The notes: a model not told the origin generated them from the sequence alone. A stretch of DNA of 64,000 bases from WTFY01 sp011523795 (GCA_965207475.1 OZ242278.1:1984001-2048000), one strand, 5' to 3'. Positions 36,753-46,981 are shown, numbered from the stretch's first letter. Numbers and translations are program-made.

Positions 36753-37490
36753 TCAGGCCTTAGCTGCTTCTGTCGCAATATGTCCCGCGAGTGAACTCAC
36801 AAATGCCCGTAACCCAGTCATATCACTCATCTCGGAATATTCCCCAGTATGAACAGCAGACCGTGGTGATGTAATGATTGAAGCTGCAGTGTAAAGCTGT
36901 TCCAGCATAAGCTTGCGACATAGGATATGGTAACGGTCAGCATAAGATGAGCCACGAAATTCTTTAAAAACCGGGAAATGCGATGAGGAATCCTTGATGG
37001 GTGTACGGGATTTTGGAGTATCTTCGAGCAACATCAACCAACCTGTAAAAGGACGTGAGTGCATACCAAAAGCTCCTTCACGGTAAGATGTCCAAAAATC
37101 ATGGGCTGCTCCTATGGCTTCTTCAGCACGGTTGTTGAAGTTGTTACCAAAAGACGGCCCAACCTGACTTTTAAACTCAAGCGCGGCAATTAACCGCCCT
37201 TGATCAATTACCAACAGGTCCCAGAGTTTGGTTGGGCGAAAGTAACCTGGAAGAGTAAGCAGTTGACGTGTTTGATGAATTTCAGCGTGCGCTAATCCAT
37301 TGGCTCTGACAATTTCAATAACTAGGTCTAGAAACCCATCCATGTTCTTTCCGGTTGTCACACCAGAACGCTCACCTTGATCGGCTTTGCCGTACTCCTT
37401 TTGTTTTTGTTGTGCCTTTTCCCGATTCCCCCAAAAGGCTTGCACTGCATTGCGTGCTTGTTCTTCGTAATTGGTCAAATCGATTGTCAT
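36753..37490 (-). CDS. Type II restriction endonuclease, PaeR7I/XhoI family
   Basis: The 245 residues match the PaeR7I/XhoI family in length (PaeR7I has about 246) and in patterns such as RSGVTTGKNMDGF and KLWDLLVIDQGRLIAALEFKSQVGPSF (read as two pieces). The PD-(D/E)xK site is Asp91, Glu105 and Lys107. Known members cut CTCGAG; the same target is likely here but not proven. It starts 21 bases after the methylase gene stop, in the same operon, methylase first. The 287 bases before the KAP gene stop show nothing clear. Confidence 0.85.
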   Translation of the reverse strand: MTIDLTNYEEQARNAVQAFWGNREKAQQKQKEYGKADQGERSGVTTGKNMDGFLDLVIEIVRANGLAHAEIHQTRQLLTLPGYFRPTKLWDLLVIDQGRLIAALEFKSQVGPSFGNNFNNRAEEAIGAAHDFWTSYREGAFGMHSRPFTGWLMLLEDTPKSRTPIKDSSSHFPVFKEFRGSSYADRYHILCRKLMLEQLYTAASIITSPRSAVHTGEYSEMSDMTGLRAFVSSLAGHIATEAAKA

Positions 37491-37511
37491 AGTTATCTTT
37501 ATTCTCGATTT

Positions 37512-39224
37512 TTAGTTGTGATTGCTACTAAGTGTTGTCCATTCGCCATGCGAAAACCCATAAAGCCTCAACACTGCTTTGTCGCGGGCAGCGACATCGC
37601 AGCATTCTGTACTAGTAATGAGGTCTTTTTTGAGCTTGGGATCTATATCCTGCCAACGTGGCAGACGGATACGACGCAGGTATTGTGCTTGGAAGCGTAA
37701 AAACCCTCCTCGCATCTTGGTTGAATAAGCTGATACAAACAAGCGTGCGATACCTGACAGCAATACGGCCTGCAGGGTACGCAAGGGCCACTCATGGCTG
37801 ATGATGTAATAGAGATTGTGGTGAGGGTAGAGCTGCCCGTTCTCATACACGATATGAGCTTTGCCTTTTATATCCGGAATTAACAGCTTGGGTTGTTTTG
37901 CAAGGGCAGGGTGTATCCGATCAATAGTTCTATACCAGTTTTTTGGGTTTTTCAGCGCTACATGGCGTTTCGAAATACGATCTTTGTGCTCTAAAAGATA
38001 TGCCATGAGCTTGGGATATTTGGAAAGATCAACAAGTTCTTGCTCATCGGAAAATGGATTGACAATACCGTGGCCGCACCATTCCACTTTGCCGCTAATG
38101 ATATCTTTGGTCATGGCAAGGGGTAGCTTGCGGTCCGATTCTATGTCCAGTTTATCGAAAGGGCCGATAAATACTTGGTCAGCGCCTGTTGCTACACCGA
38201 TCCCGATTTTGCATCCAGCTTCTTCAATTTTTGGAAAATCACGCTCTAATCTTTGCACTAACTCAAGCTGATCAAACGATTCCAAAATCCATGGTTTATT
38301 GCCGACGGCAACTCTAGCTATTTCCTTAACTGAACTATTCTTTGTGGGAGCTTCTTTTGAAAGAAGTTGTTTCGCTAGCATGCTCAGCGTTTTTTTAGCA
38401 ATGGTGGGGCGACACGCCACACGCGTTTTGCCAGGCTTTTCATTGGTTATGATTGTTATGGCTGGATAGGCAAGTACATCAGTTTGAAAAGCCTGCGAGC
38501 CGACCATGTCAACATAAGTTCGCAAACGGAAGTTGTTAGCGATAAGCTGACGTAGGGGGCCCCCATAACGATTCTTCATCCACCTGTTTGCGCAAATGAA
38601 TCCAAGTGTCCCGCTGGGCCCCAAAACATTGAGAGAGCGCTCAATAAACGGGACATACAGGTCAGCACGGTCGTAGACAGTCGTATAACGCGATCTATAC
38701 TCAGCTACAAGTTCATTCGGAATCAGTTCTTGTCGGACATAGGGCGGATTGCCAACGACAAAGTCAAAAGAGAAAGGCAATGGAGTAAGTAGAAAGTCAC
38801 CTTGAATAGTCCATTCGTCAACGATCTCTGTAGCTACTGCTGCTGGAATACTTTCTGCCGCAAGCAAATCAATTGCCTTCTTGCGTGTGATTGCAAAGGT
38901 ATCGTTATGTAGTTCTACAGCACAAATCGCATCAGATAATGCTGTTTTCGGATCATCTTGGCGCCCTGTGCTTTTCCATGCTTTCAGCAATCTTTCAACT
39001 GCAACAAGTAGAAAATCGCCAGCACCAAATGATGGCTCAAGCAATCGCAGTTCATGTAGGGGCCGATTGCTCACATACCCGACTAGATCAAGAATAAACT
39101 CAACGATCTCTCGTCGCGTAAAAATTGCTCCGCGTGCCTCAGGTGTAGTCTCGGCTAGAGAGACGACTGCTCTTTCAACTAAGTCCCTATCGGGGAGGGA
39201 AGATTGCAGTAGTGTACGTGCCAT
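37512..39224 (-). CDS. Type II N6-adenine DNA methyltransferase, partner of the PaeR7I-like enzyme
   Basis: The 570-residue enzyme has the gamma-class order: SAM motif LEPSFGAGDFL at 62-72, then the catalytic NPPY at 159-162. A long C-terminal target-recognition part follows, rich in aromatic residues near the end (RFQAQYLRRIRLPRW). Its size and neighbour match the modification enzymes of PaeR7I-like systems, which methylate adenine in CTCGAG. It comes first in the operon, so protection would precede cutting. CTCGAG sites are present throughout the window. Confidence 0.88.
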   Translation of the reverse strand: MARTLLQSSLPDRDLVERAVVSLAETTPEARGAIFTRREIVEFILDLVGYVSNRPLHELRLLEPSFGAGDFLLVAVERLLKAWKSTGRQDDPKTALSDAICAVELHNDTFAITRKKAIDLLAAESIPAAVATEIVDEWTIQGDFLLTPLPFSFDFVVGNPPYVRQELIPNELVAEYRSRYTTVYDRADLYVPFIERSLNVLGPSGTLGFICANRWMKNRYGGPLRQLIANNFRLRTYVDMVGSQAFQTDVLAYPAITIITNEKPGKTRVACRPTIAKKTLSMLAKQLLSKEAPTKNSSVKEIARVAVGNKPWILESFDQLELVQRLERDFPKIEEAGCKIGIGVATGADQVFIGPFDKLDIESDRKLPLAMTKDIISGKVEWCGHGIVNPFSDEQELVDLSKYPKLMAYLLEHKDRISKRHVALKNPKNWYRTIDRIHPALAKQPKLLIPDIKGKAHIVYENGQLYPHHNLYYIISHEWPLRTLQAVLLSGIARLFVSAYSTKMRGGFLRFQAQYLRRIRLPRWQDIDPKLKKDLITSTECCDVAARDKAVLRLYGFSHGEWTTLSSNHN

Positions 39225-39322
39225 GCGTTACGTAATTCTTGTTGGCTGATTGTTACGAGTTAGAGTGGTGAGGCCTTGGTCGCTATACCTCAATTTGTGT
39301 CACTTGGTCTTAAAATTTTAAA

Positions 39323-39369
39323 TGTAAGACACCAGTATACGTATATAATGTATAGACATACATCTTACA
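39323..39369. repeat. Inverted repeat before the mrr-like gene
   Basis: TGTAAGA (39323-39329) is repeated in inverted form as TCTTACA (39363-39369), with an A+T-rich, partly palindromic middle (GTATACGTATA). It lies in the 281-base gap between the divergent methylase and mrr-like genes and could be an operator. No other feature is clear in this gap. Confidence 0.35.
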
Positions 39370-39505
39370 ATACCATATCTATGGGTTTACCAAAGGTCTT
39401 GAGAGTAGATGGAAGCAACTTTGCTTATAAATCCCCTGTACTTCTGGTTCCTAGGCTTTCGGCTGGTATGAACAGTACAAGAACTGCGTAACTCAGGAAA
39501 CCTAG

Positions 39506-40351
39506 ATGACAAAATTGCAACCACCTACACGCGAGGACTTGCTCTGGCCCACCCTGAAGGCACTAGAAACACTAGGGGGTTCTGCATCTATCTACGAACT
39601 CTTGGAGCAAATAGCTACTGACTTGGAACTGTCTGACGAGATACTGGAAATCCCTCACAAGGAAGGGCTTCAGTCCGAAGTGGATCATCGTGCTGGATGG
39701 GCACGTACCGACCTGAAGCATGTCGGGGCAATAGAAAATACATCAAGGGGTATCTGGACCATTACGGAAAGCGGTCGAAAAATCCAGACGGAGGAAGAAG
39801 TACGCAGGCTGGTCCGCTCAAAACATGCCATGTGGGCCAAGGTGCGACAAGCACAGAATGCCGGAGTAGGATCTGCAAACAAAGATGCTACCAACGACCA
39901 AGATTGGCAAGAAGAACTCCTTGGCATCATTCGTGGAATACAGCCTGACGCCTTCGAACACCTCTGCCAGCGTGTTCTTCGGGAATCTGGGTTTATCAAG
40001 GTAGAAGTAACCGGGCGCTCGGGGGATGGCGGTATTGACGGCGTGGGGGTTCTGCAGGTCAATCTCATCTCATTCCACGTGTGTTTTCAGTGCAAGCGAT
40101 ACACCGGTTCGGTCTCATCACGTGAGATCCGCGATTTCAGGGGAGCTCTGTCGGGACGGGCTGAGAAAGGACTGTTTATCACCACAGGACGCTTCACCCG
40201 GGATGCCGAGCACGAAGCAGCGAGGGATGGGGCGCCAGCCATTGACCTGATTGACGGCATTCAGCTTTGCATCTTGCTCAGGGACCTTAAGCTGGGGGTA
40301 GAAACTCAAAAAATCATCAAACTGAAGCCTGAGTTTTTCGAGGCTCTTTAA
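39506..40351 (+). CDS. mrr: Mrr-family type IV restriction endonuclease
   Basis: Mrr nucleases cut foreign DNA carrying methylated adenine or cytosine. This 281-residue protein has the winged-helix Mrr N-domain (about 5-110, with WPTLKALETLGGSASIYELL) and a C-terminal Mrr catalytic domain. The PD-(D/E)xK variant has Asp178 in GDGGIDG and Gln195-x-Lys197 in FQCKRY, with LFITTGRFT after it. It starts at ATG 39506, eighteen bases after a stop. A methyl-directed nuclease beside active methylases raises the question of self-recognition. Confidence 0.9.
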   Translation: MTKLQPPTREDLLWPTLKALETLGGSASIYELLEQIATDLELSDEILEIPHKEGLQSEVDHRAGWARTDLKHVGAIENTSRGIWTITESGRKIQTEEEVRRLVRSKHAMWAKVRQAQNAGVGSANKDATNDQDWQEELLGIIRGIQPDAFEHLCQRVLRESGFIKVEVTGRSGDGGIDGVGVLQVNLISFHVCFQCKRYTGSVSSREIRDFRGALSGRAEKGLFITTGRFTRDAEHEAARDGAPAIDLIDGIQLCILLRDLKLGVETQKIIKLKPEFFEAL

Positions 40352-40445
40352 GGGCAGATCACTAAAATCAGAATGCAAAACCATGATAGTTCTCCTGTCA
40401 GCATTTCTTTCGAATGCTCCAGTGATCCATGGAAGGTGAAAGGCG

Positions 40446-41783
40446 TTGATTGAAATTCTCTCCAAGGCTTCTGATCAAATCAGTCTTGATGATGTCAAGT
40501 CGTTGATTGCTCTGAAAGTTTCCGAAGGCGAACAAATTGAATTCAAGGAAACACTGCCAGTCAATAAGAAGAACCAAAAGAACCAACAAGTGGATTCATG
40601 GATTGCTGGACAAGAGGATATAGGGGACTACGCGAAAAATTCCATACTCAGAGAAGTTGTCGCTTTTGCAAATGCCTACGGCGGCACATTATTTCTGGGC
40701 ATATCACAATCAGATACCAAACTTTCAGCTGCTACAGGAATATCCGCTATCCCCAAGTGTGCAGATTTGGCGGAACGACTGAGACTGATTTTCCGTAATC
40801 GTGTAGAGCCTGAGCTTCCACGCTTAGAGGTGATTGCAGTTCCCACTGAAAGTGATAGTGGCATTATCCTTATCCGCACAGGGCGTTCATCCCGAAGACC
40901 ACATAGGATTACAGATTTACGCATCTGTCCAATCAGGAGAGCAGATCGGTGTGAGGAAATGAGTATGCGTGAAATCCAGGACATGACCCTGAATTTATCC
41001 ATGGGGCTGGAACGGTTGGAGAAAAAACTTCTGGGCCGCGCTGAATGTTTTAAACGGGAGGTTGACTATTTTAGAACCTCTACGGGCCTATTGGAGGCAT
41101 TCGGGTTCCGTTTGACTGCCGCACCTGTCTTGGATGAAGTTCGATTTGATACGGTACTAAGTCATGGCACGCTTTCTGAAGAATTGCAAAAGCCCGCAAT
41201 CAAGGTGATCCGGAGGGTTGAAGGAGATACTAAAGCTTTGATTGGTTTGTCTTGTCACCGTTTGTCCCTTCACAACTGGGAGCCAAGGCTTCGTTCGGCT
41301 CGAGCAGTAAACAGTCGAGGCTTTCGTGAGGAAACAGACCGACGTGCCTATGGTGAGGTTCATTGTGATGGCCTGATTGAAATGGGTTTCGTTTCAAGAC
41401 GAAGCATCAGGTATCCAGACAGCGAACGTACAAGCAAGGCTTCTTTGTATGCAGAAATGCTTGTCTTTATGTTTGCCAACTTAGTTGCTTGGGCCAACCA
41501 AATAAGAAAACAGGCCCAGGTCCCAATGGCAGAATATGCGATTGAGGTAGAGATTGGGGTTTTTGGAAGAGGTGTGCCCGTAACGCTTGATGATGGTGAC
41601 CAATACCCAAGTGAGTGGGGGAATCTGCCACCAGGTTCTAAAACGTTTCCCAGATATGCATTTACCGATGCCAAAGAGAGATCCAGACTCACTTCGCTGT
41701 TTGAAAGGGATTTTTGGAACTATGTGGGAAAAGATTTCGAGAAGTTTCAAGGTGCGTTAGAGATTGAATATATACATAGATGA
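40446..41783 (+). CDS. AlbA_2/Schlafen-type putative NTP-binding protein
   Basis: The first 170 residues resemble the AlbA_2 (Schlafen-like) domain: EGEQIEFKETLP, then VVAFANAYGGTLFLGISQ and PIRRADRCEEMSMREI. Proteins of this kind bind nucleic acid or nucleotides and some Schlafen relatives cleave tRNA. The remaining 270 residues are unrecognised. The start is the TTG at 40446. It lies 94 bases after mrr and about 150 bases before the OLD-like gene, all on the same strand, and may work with the latter. Confidence 0.7.
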   Translation: MIEILSKASDQISLDDVKSLIALKVSEGEQIEFKETLPVNKKNQKNQQVDSWIAGQEDIGDYAKNSILREVVAFANAYGGTLFLGISQSDTKLSAATGISAIPKCADLAERLRLIFRNRVEPELPRLEVIAVPTESDSGIILIRTGRSSRRPHRITDLRICPIRRADRCEEMSMREIQDMTLNLSMGLERLEKKLLGRAECFKREVDYFRTSTGLLEAFGFRLTAAPVLDEVRFDTVLSHGTLSEELQKPAIKVIRRVEGDTKALIGLSCHRLSLHNWEPRLRSARAVNSRGFREETDRRAYGEVHCDGLIEMGFVSRRSIRYPDSERTSKASLYAEMLVFMFANLVAWANQIRKQAQVPMAEYAIEVEIGVFGRGVPVTLDDGDQYPSEWGNLPPGSKTFPRYAFTDAKERSRLTSLFERDFWNYVGKDFEKFQGALEIEYIHR

Positions 41784-41931
41784 TCAGGTAAGCATACCTA
41801 TGGGATTTATGCATATGGAAATTATTATTACGCTGGTGAAATGGTATGGCATTGGGTTCGAGTGTGGGAAAAGTCCTGATTTTCTGATGCACCGCTAGCA
41901 CATCTTCTAGTTTTCACTATTGGGATTAGAT

Positions 41932-43731
41932 ATGAGGATTAAAAGGATATCCGCCAGTGGCATTGCCCCAATAAAACGATTCGAGGTTGACGGTTTGTCT
42001 GACCTCGTTGTGATTGCAGGTCCAAATGGCGTGGGAAAGACGCGGTTGGTCAATGGCTTGCTAAGTTTTTTCCGTAATCCCCAAGTCAGTGACCCAAGCT
42101 TTACTATTGAAGCAACCTCAAACGCTGAGTCTGAAGCTTGGGGAAAGAGCAAGCTTGAAACTGTGGATGCAAATGATGCTCAGATGCTGCGTGCACTACT
42201 TCAGCAAAATCGCAGGCGCAGGAACTTTACTAGTAGCGTGATCTACTATGAGAGCAATAGAAGTATCCAGAATGTCAAGCCACTTAATTTTCAGTTTGAC
42301 TTCCCAGACCCTTGGGAGGAGGACGTTTCTTGGGATCTTTCGTTTGGGGGATTGACAAAGCGCTGGCAAGATACGCAGCACGCGATTTTCAAGAAAATCC
42401 AGGGTCAAAAAACAAGTATCGCCAACCGTGCCATACAGCTCAGGAGTGAAGGTCATACACAGATGAACCTAGAGTTCCGAGATCCGCTTGAACCATTTCG
42501 GGATGCGTTTGAAAAACTGCTCGGTCCAAAGAAATTACACCGAGCAGACTTACAAAGCCAACAACTCATATATTTGGAGGAATCGGAACAGCGAGATATT
42601 AGTACCCTAAGCAGTGGGGAGCGTGAGGTGCTCACCATTACTTTCGACTTCATACTACGGCAACCATCCCATTGCGTCGTATTCTTTGATGAACCGGAGT
42701 TACATTTGCATCCGGAGTTGCTCGCTCGTTTGATAACGACACTCCGGACAGTAGGTAAATCCAACCAGTTCATCCTGATTTCGCATTCCCCAGAGGTTAT
42801 AGCATCCTCTTTGGACGATACCGTGATTTTCTTGACACCACCCCGTGAAGATCAATCGAATCAGGCCGTAATTTTAAAAGAAAAAGATTCTGCGGCTGAA
42901 GCTCTCCATCGATTGGGCCAGTCCGTCGGAGTTATTTCACTGGGTAAAAAAATTGTCTTGATTGAAGGCAAGGATTCCAGTCTCGACAAGAAAACCTATT
43001 CGCATATTCTGGCAAACAAATTCCCTGAGTTGGTGTTACTCCCAAGTGGCGGAAAGGGCAACCTGTATGCTTTTGATGCGGTTGCTAGGGAAGTTTTGGA
43101 CAAAACGTTATGGGGCATCCGTTTCTTTATGCTTGCCGACCGTGATGCCTCACCAACTTCACAGGGTTCTGGAAGCTTCCGTGTGTTGAATCGATATCAT
43201 TTGGAGAATTACTTTCTTGATGCAGAAGTTCTCGCTTCTTGTTTCACTGAATTAGAAGATTCAGATTCATGGCTCAGATCTCCACAGGAAATTGAAGAGA
43301 AACTTAGAACTATCGCTAGAGAAGGGCTGGGCCATGCCGCAGCTTTGATCGTTGCCAAGCAGATCAGGGACGCAGTTGGTAATGTAGACACGATGCCGAA
43401 TGGTATTCACAACCAAAATCAAGCTGATTTTGTCGAAGCCTTCAAGAACACCAGTCGAATAGAGTTACAGCGAGTGTCCGAGAGTCTGGATAGCGGGAAT
43501 ATTGAAGCACGAGCATCTGAGGAGTATCGAAGATTGGTCGGCCTGTTGGATTCTGAAAACTGCGAATGGAAGTCTCATTTCCCAGGCAAGCCGATTTTTT
43601 CAAAGTTTTGCGAAGCAGCACAGATGCCACAAGGTCGCATGAAGGCACTTTACCTTGTGAAAGCGTTTAAATCGGATAGCAATCCGTTTGCTGAAGTTAT
43701 TAGGATTTTCGAAGATTTTTCTGGTGCTTAG
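41932..43731 (+). CDS. OLD-like ATPase with TOPRIM nuclease domain
   Basis: The 599 residues (from ATG 41932) start with an ABC-type ATPase: Walker A GPNGVGKT at 30-37, signature LSSGERE, Walker B VVFFDEPELHLHPE and the switch ILISHSPEV. A TOPRIM domain follows with VLIEGKDSS (Glu) and FFMLADRDA (Asp-x-Asp). This is the layout of OLD-family nucleases, known from phage P2 Old and the Gabija GajA protein. A partner helicase like GajB is not next to it; the upstream neighbour is the AlbA_2 protein. It is the last gene of module 2. Confidence 0.85.
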   Translation: MRIKRISASGIAPIKRFEVDGLSDLVVIAGPNGVGKTRLVNGLLSFFRNPQVSDPSFTIEATSNAESEAWGKSKLETVDANDAQMLRALLQQNRRRRNFTSSVIYYESNRSIQNVKPLNFQFDFPDPWEEDVSWDLSFGGLTKRWQDTQHAIFKKIQGQKTSIANRAIQLRSEGHTQMNLEFRDPLEPFRDAFEKLLGPKKLHRADLQSQQLIYLEESEQRDISTLSSGEREVLTITFDFILRQPSHCVVFFDEPELHLHPELLARLITTLRTVGKSNQFILISHSPEVIASSLDDTVIFLTPPREDQSNQAVILKEKDSAAEALHRLGQSVGVISLGKKIVLIEGKDSSLDKKTYSHILANKFPELVLLPSGGKGNLYAFDAVAREVLDKTLWGIRFFMLADRDASPTSQGSGSFRVLNRYHLENYFLDAEVLASCFTELEDSDSWLRSPQEIEEKLRTIAREGLGHAAALIVAKQIRDAVGNVDTMPNGIHNQNQADFVEAFKNTSRIELQRVSESLDSGNIEARASEEYRRLVGLLDSENCEWKSHFPGKPIFSKFCEAAQMPQGRMKALYLVKAFKSDSNPFAEVIRIFEDFSGA

Positions 43732-43822
43732 CTTTTCAACGAGGCTCATAGGGATCTTTTTTTGTTGCCCTAAGAAGGATTTTCTTGAAGTGGGGGTTGT
43801 GTAAATTGAAGGATTTACTTTT

Positions 43823-43908
43823 GTCGGTACTTGTGTCGGTATCAGCGAAAATGAAAAATACCAGTACCTTTGCATAACAGTGGCATAACCCAAGAATTTA
43901 AGTCCGCT
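43823..43908 (+). repeat. att-like scar 2
   Basis: GTCGGTAC at 43823 and GTCGGTAT at 43835 form the 12-base arm-site pair, AACAGTGGCATA lies at 43876 and TTAAGTCCGCTTAT at 43898. Counting from 43835, the blocks fall at +41 and +66 exactly as in the scars at 33.1 and 49.2 kb. It marks the border of modules 2 and 3. The other parts of the 425-base gap (43732-44156) show no gene. Confidence 0.75.
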
Positions 43909-44156
43909 TATGCCTGCTTTCGGTATTGAAAGGACTGGCTGGTGATAGAGGAACTCCTGTTTCTAAAGTCAAAGAATGTATATCGCTGATACTGAAGAAA
44001 TAACTTCTGATGAAGTACAGAAGTTGCTTCCAAGTGGTCGACAGTAAGTGTTTGTCAACCAGGTGGCTTCGGCAATGACGCAAGATTCAAACTCTCTTGT
44101 GAGTGCGGGATGCCTAGGAAGTCGCCGTCCAAGCACTGCGGAGGAAGGTAAAATCA

Positions 44157-45422
44157 ATGAGGCAAAAATGTCCTACATGCGGTGATGAGCAGGAACTTGT
44201 AGCGAAACCCCGGCAGGTGATCCTTCATGCCTTACCTGAACTACGATCCCCGCTAGAGATCGTGGAACCGTTTTCCTGCTCAACCTGCGGCAAAGAGATC
44301 AGCCGCACTATCCGGTACGTGTCAACTGATAGACATGTCAACCTGTCTGAAATGCCACAGAATAAATCACCAGCGGAACGTCGAAACGGGCACATTTTGA
44401 AAATCGATGGCAAAGAGGCGATGTCGCTGAGCTACCCCGCAGTTTCCACTCCTGGGTGCAATATACTGCTCCCCTCTCAGGAAGGAATGTTGAGTGCAGG
44501 TCGCTCGATTGATCGCTATGGGAATCCTGATCTGATGGCAGAGTTCGCTGCCGAATACTTGACGCAGTATCGGGCAATCGTCCCAAAAGATCGCTTGCCC
44601 CAGTCAATGACCAAGATGATGCCAGCACTGCATCTACTTGTGAATGCTACCGAACTCGCGTTGAAAGCGGATCTGATTCGATCAGGCAAGGCACGAGGAG
44701 GACATAACCTGCAAACCCTTTTCCGTAGGTTAGAAGATGAGCACCGGGAGGAAGCCGAACGGCGGTTTGCCGACGCCACTCCGAATGTAGCCTTGAATGC
44801 CATACGGGCAGATCGACCCACTGTAGAGAATGTGCTGCGCGTGTACGAGGAGAGCTTTGGGGGCAGCACCGTCTACATGGAAACACGATACTTCGCTGAG
44901 CCGACCGCGAGTGGCGGAAACGTCATCAAGGCTATACCGTATCCAATATTCCTCCCAGTCTTCGCCCAGATAATGCTTGATGTCTACACCTATTTCTCCG
45001 GAGCGGAGCGGCTGAAGCGGTTGGGAGCCGACGTTGCTTATGGTGTGCGTGATCCAGGAAAGGATCAGCACGGAGAATGGGGACTGGTTCCGGTGTCCAT
45101 CAATCTTGTTGTGATCCGGGTCGCTCAGCATGTTGCTTGGAACGAACACAATACGGATCGTGAAGAATTCAGACGATTCAAGGTCGCCCGACCGGCTGGG
45201 TACACGACATCGTGGATGTATGGGGGACAATCGTTTCTATTCTATCGCGCTGACCAAGATCATCCCGGAGACGGGGAAATGATTATTGACGGGCTAGAGT
45301 GCAAGGTCTGGTACGCAGGAAGACTCGGCATGCACGCACGCGACCTTTACCTCCTTGCCGACGCGCTTAGGACTCGAGAAGAATTTCCTGTATTGCAATG
45401 GCCGAGCTCGTCTGACAGCTAA
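44157..45422 (+). CDS. Zinc-ribbon protein with HEPN-like helices, unknown function
   Basis: I do not recognise the whole protein (421 residues). The N-terminus is a zinc ribbon with Cys5/Cys8 and Cys41/Cys44. A helical part near 155-200 (LHLLVNATELALKADLI, then GHNLQTLFRRLED) looks like the HEPN-like helices found in nucleotide-handling or defence proteins. The rest is mixed. It opens module 3, about 250 bases after scar 2. The 260-base gap after it shows nothing clear. Confidence 0.65.
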   Translation: MRQKCPTCGDEQELVAKPRQVILHALPELRSPLEIVEPFSCSTCGKEISRTIRYVSTDRHVNLSEMPQNKSPAERRNGHILKIDGKEAMSLSYPAVSTPGCNILLPSQEGMLSAGRSIDRYGNPDLMAEFAAEYLTQYRAIVPKDRLPQSMTKMMPALHLLVNATELALKADLIRSGKARGGHNLQTLFRRLEDEHREEAERRFADATPNVALNAIRADRPTVENVLRVYEESFGGSTVYMETRYFAEPTASGGNVIKAIPYPIFLPVFAQIMLDVYTYFSGAERLKRLGADVAYGVRDPGKDQHGEWGLVPVSINLVVIRVAQHVAWNEHNTDREEFRRFKVARPAGYTTSWMYGGQSFLFYRADQDHPGDGEMIIDGLECKVWYAGRLGMHARDLYLLADALRTREEFPVLQWPSSSDS

Positions 45423-45682
45423 TTGATTTCGTTTGCCACTTGAGGCGCGGACGATCTTGAAAGGACCCTCTTCATACCGCACATGATCCGTATTTAGTTT
45501 AGGGGCCGAGGCCTATCTCGATACGCTTTTTACTGGTTGCAGTTCGGGTACTATGCCCTTGTCCTGCGCAATTCTCATCCAATTTCATTGTAGGGAGAGC
45601 GCGAATGAATTCGTCGCCAATGGTCTTGACAAAGCCTGCGGCAGCAAAGCTGTTTCCCATGGTGTACATCTCTATTCAGTTT

Positions 45683-46936
45683 TCACGGCTCGGTCGCCTC
45701 ATCCTCAGCCATTGTGGCGACCACTCCGGCAATGTCTTTTAGTAGGTTGTTCGGCGACTCGGCTTCACCCTTGACAGGAACGAACTCCTGATGCGACAGA
45801 AATTCTTCGACTGCCGCTTGGGCCAAAACCAGTGAAATACGTTGGCAGAGATCTTCATCTGCGCACACGTGGAAAGGAACAATCCGCTTTTCCTGCTCGA
45901 GGCCAGGAAGAGTGACAAAACAGACGGTGGGAGTCAGCGGCACGATCAATCGCATGTCATCCATCGTGCCAACCCAAGCGCAAAACGTGTCGGGCAGAAC
46001 GAATACGGGACGCTCGGAACGCACGATTGCCCAAGGACTCCACATCACCGGAGACGCAATCCGATCATAGAACTCGTTGTTGCGATACAGGGATTCATAG
46101 GCCTTGCGGAGCATCTCAGGATCATCGCCATTGCCTAGCTCTGTAATCACGGGCACAAGCCCATCATTAATTGCTGAGATGGTGTAGGGGTTGCGCAGGA
46201 TCTGGATGATAAGGAACCCCACAAGTGTTTCCCGCTGAGGAGCGTTGAGGGGATGCATCTCAAGCAGCATTTCGATCGGGAGTTTGGCGTCACCTTCGAG
46301 CAAGCTGAAGTACGCTTCAAGGGGATCGCTGTAGAGTTTGCGACGATAGCCCCACTCACCAAATCCTCGTCTGAACGCTTGCCAGTCGCCGTGGGTTCGT
46401 CTCCAGCGCAGAATCATGCCGTCAGTTGCCCATTGATCACGGATGAACCAGCGCGGTATGAAGTGGTTTTTTCCGACAGGCTTGACCGGAAGTGTTGCCT
46501 TCTTGGGCTTTACCTCACGCTCAATCGCTTTCACCGACTTCGGCTTCCATCGCTCCTCCAAACGCTTCGACCAGATTTGTCCATGGGCTATCTGGGCCGT
46601 GCCAAAAATTTTCTCTGCGCCTTTCGAACCTAGACATTCCTCCCTCTCCTGTTTAGGATCGATGGATGACAATTCCCGACCTTTGACCCGCTGCTTGACA
46701 ACTCGCTCGGCCAACCAAAGCTGAAGCCTCGCAAGCTCCATCACCATTTCCTCATAAACATTGATGTGCAGTTCCACATCACTGGTTTCCGACAGCCTCA
46801 ACATTTCTTCGATGATCTGATGAACCACTTCGTCCCAAATCTCTGTAAGGGCATTCATCGTATGGTAATCGACTTTCGGAAACCGCTGCCGAACTGCTAG
46901 GCTCGTAAGCCGGCTCTTCATTGGCGAACTCTTCAT
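45683..46936 (-). CDS. DUF4238-like protein
   Basis: The 417-residue protein has a helical N-terminal half and a C-terminal half starting GKNHFIPRWFIRDQW. This pattern, together with RRKLYSDPLEAYFSLLEGDAK and RPVFVLPD, resembles DUF4238 proteins, whose function is unknown but which occur among defence genes. ATG 46936 or ATG 46921 may be the start. It is downstream of the small membrane protein on the same strand, after 46 bases. Confidence 0.7.
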   Translation of the reverse strand: MKSSPMKSRLTSLAVRQRFPKVDYHTMNALTEIWDEVVHQIIEEMLRLSETSDVELHINVYEEMVMELARLQLWLAERVVKQRVKGRELSSIDPKQEREECLGSKGAEKIFGTAQIAHGQIWSKRLEERWKPKSVKAIEREVKPKKATLPVKPVGKNHFIPRWFIRDQWATDGMILRWRRTHGDWQAFRRGFGEWGYRRKLYSDPLEAYFSLLEGDAKLPIEMLLEMHPLNAPQRETLVGFLIIQILRNPYTISAINDGLVPVITELGNGDDPEMLRKAYESLYRNNEFYDRIASPVMWSPWAIVRSERPVFVLPDTFCAWVGTMDDMRLIVPLTPTVCFVTLPGLEQEKRIVPFHVCADEDLCQRISLVLAQAAVEEFLSHQEFVPVKGEAESPNNLLKDIAGVVATMAEDEATEP

Positions 46937-46981
46937 CTCTGCTTCATCTCTGTTCCGACATGAGACTACCGGACAGCTTTT

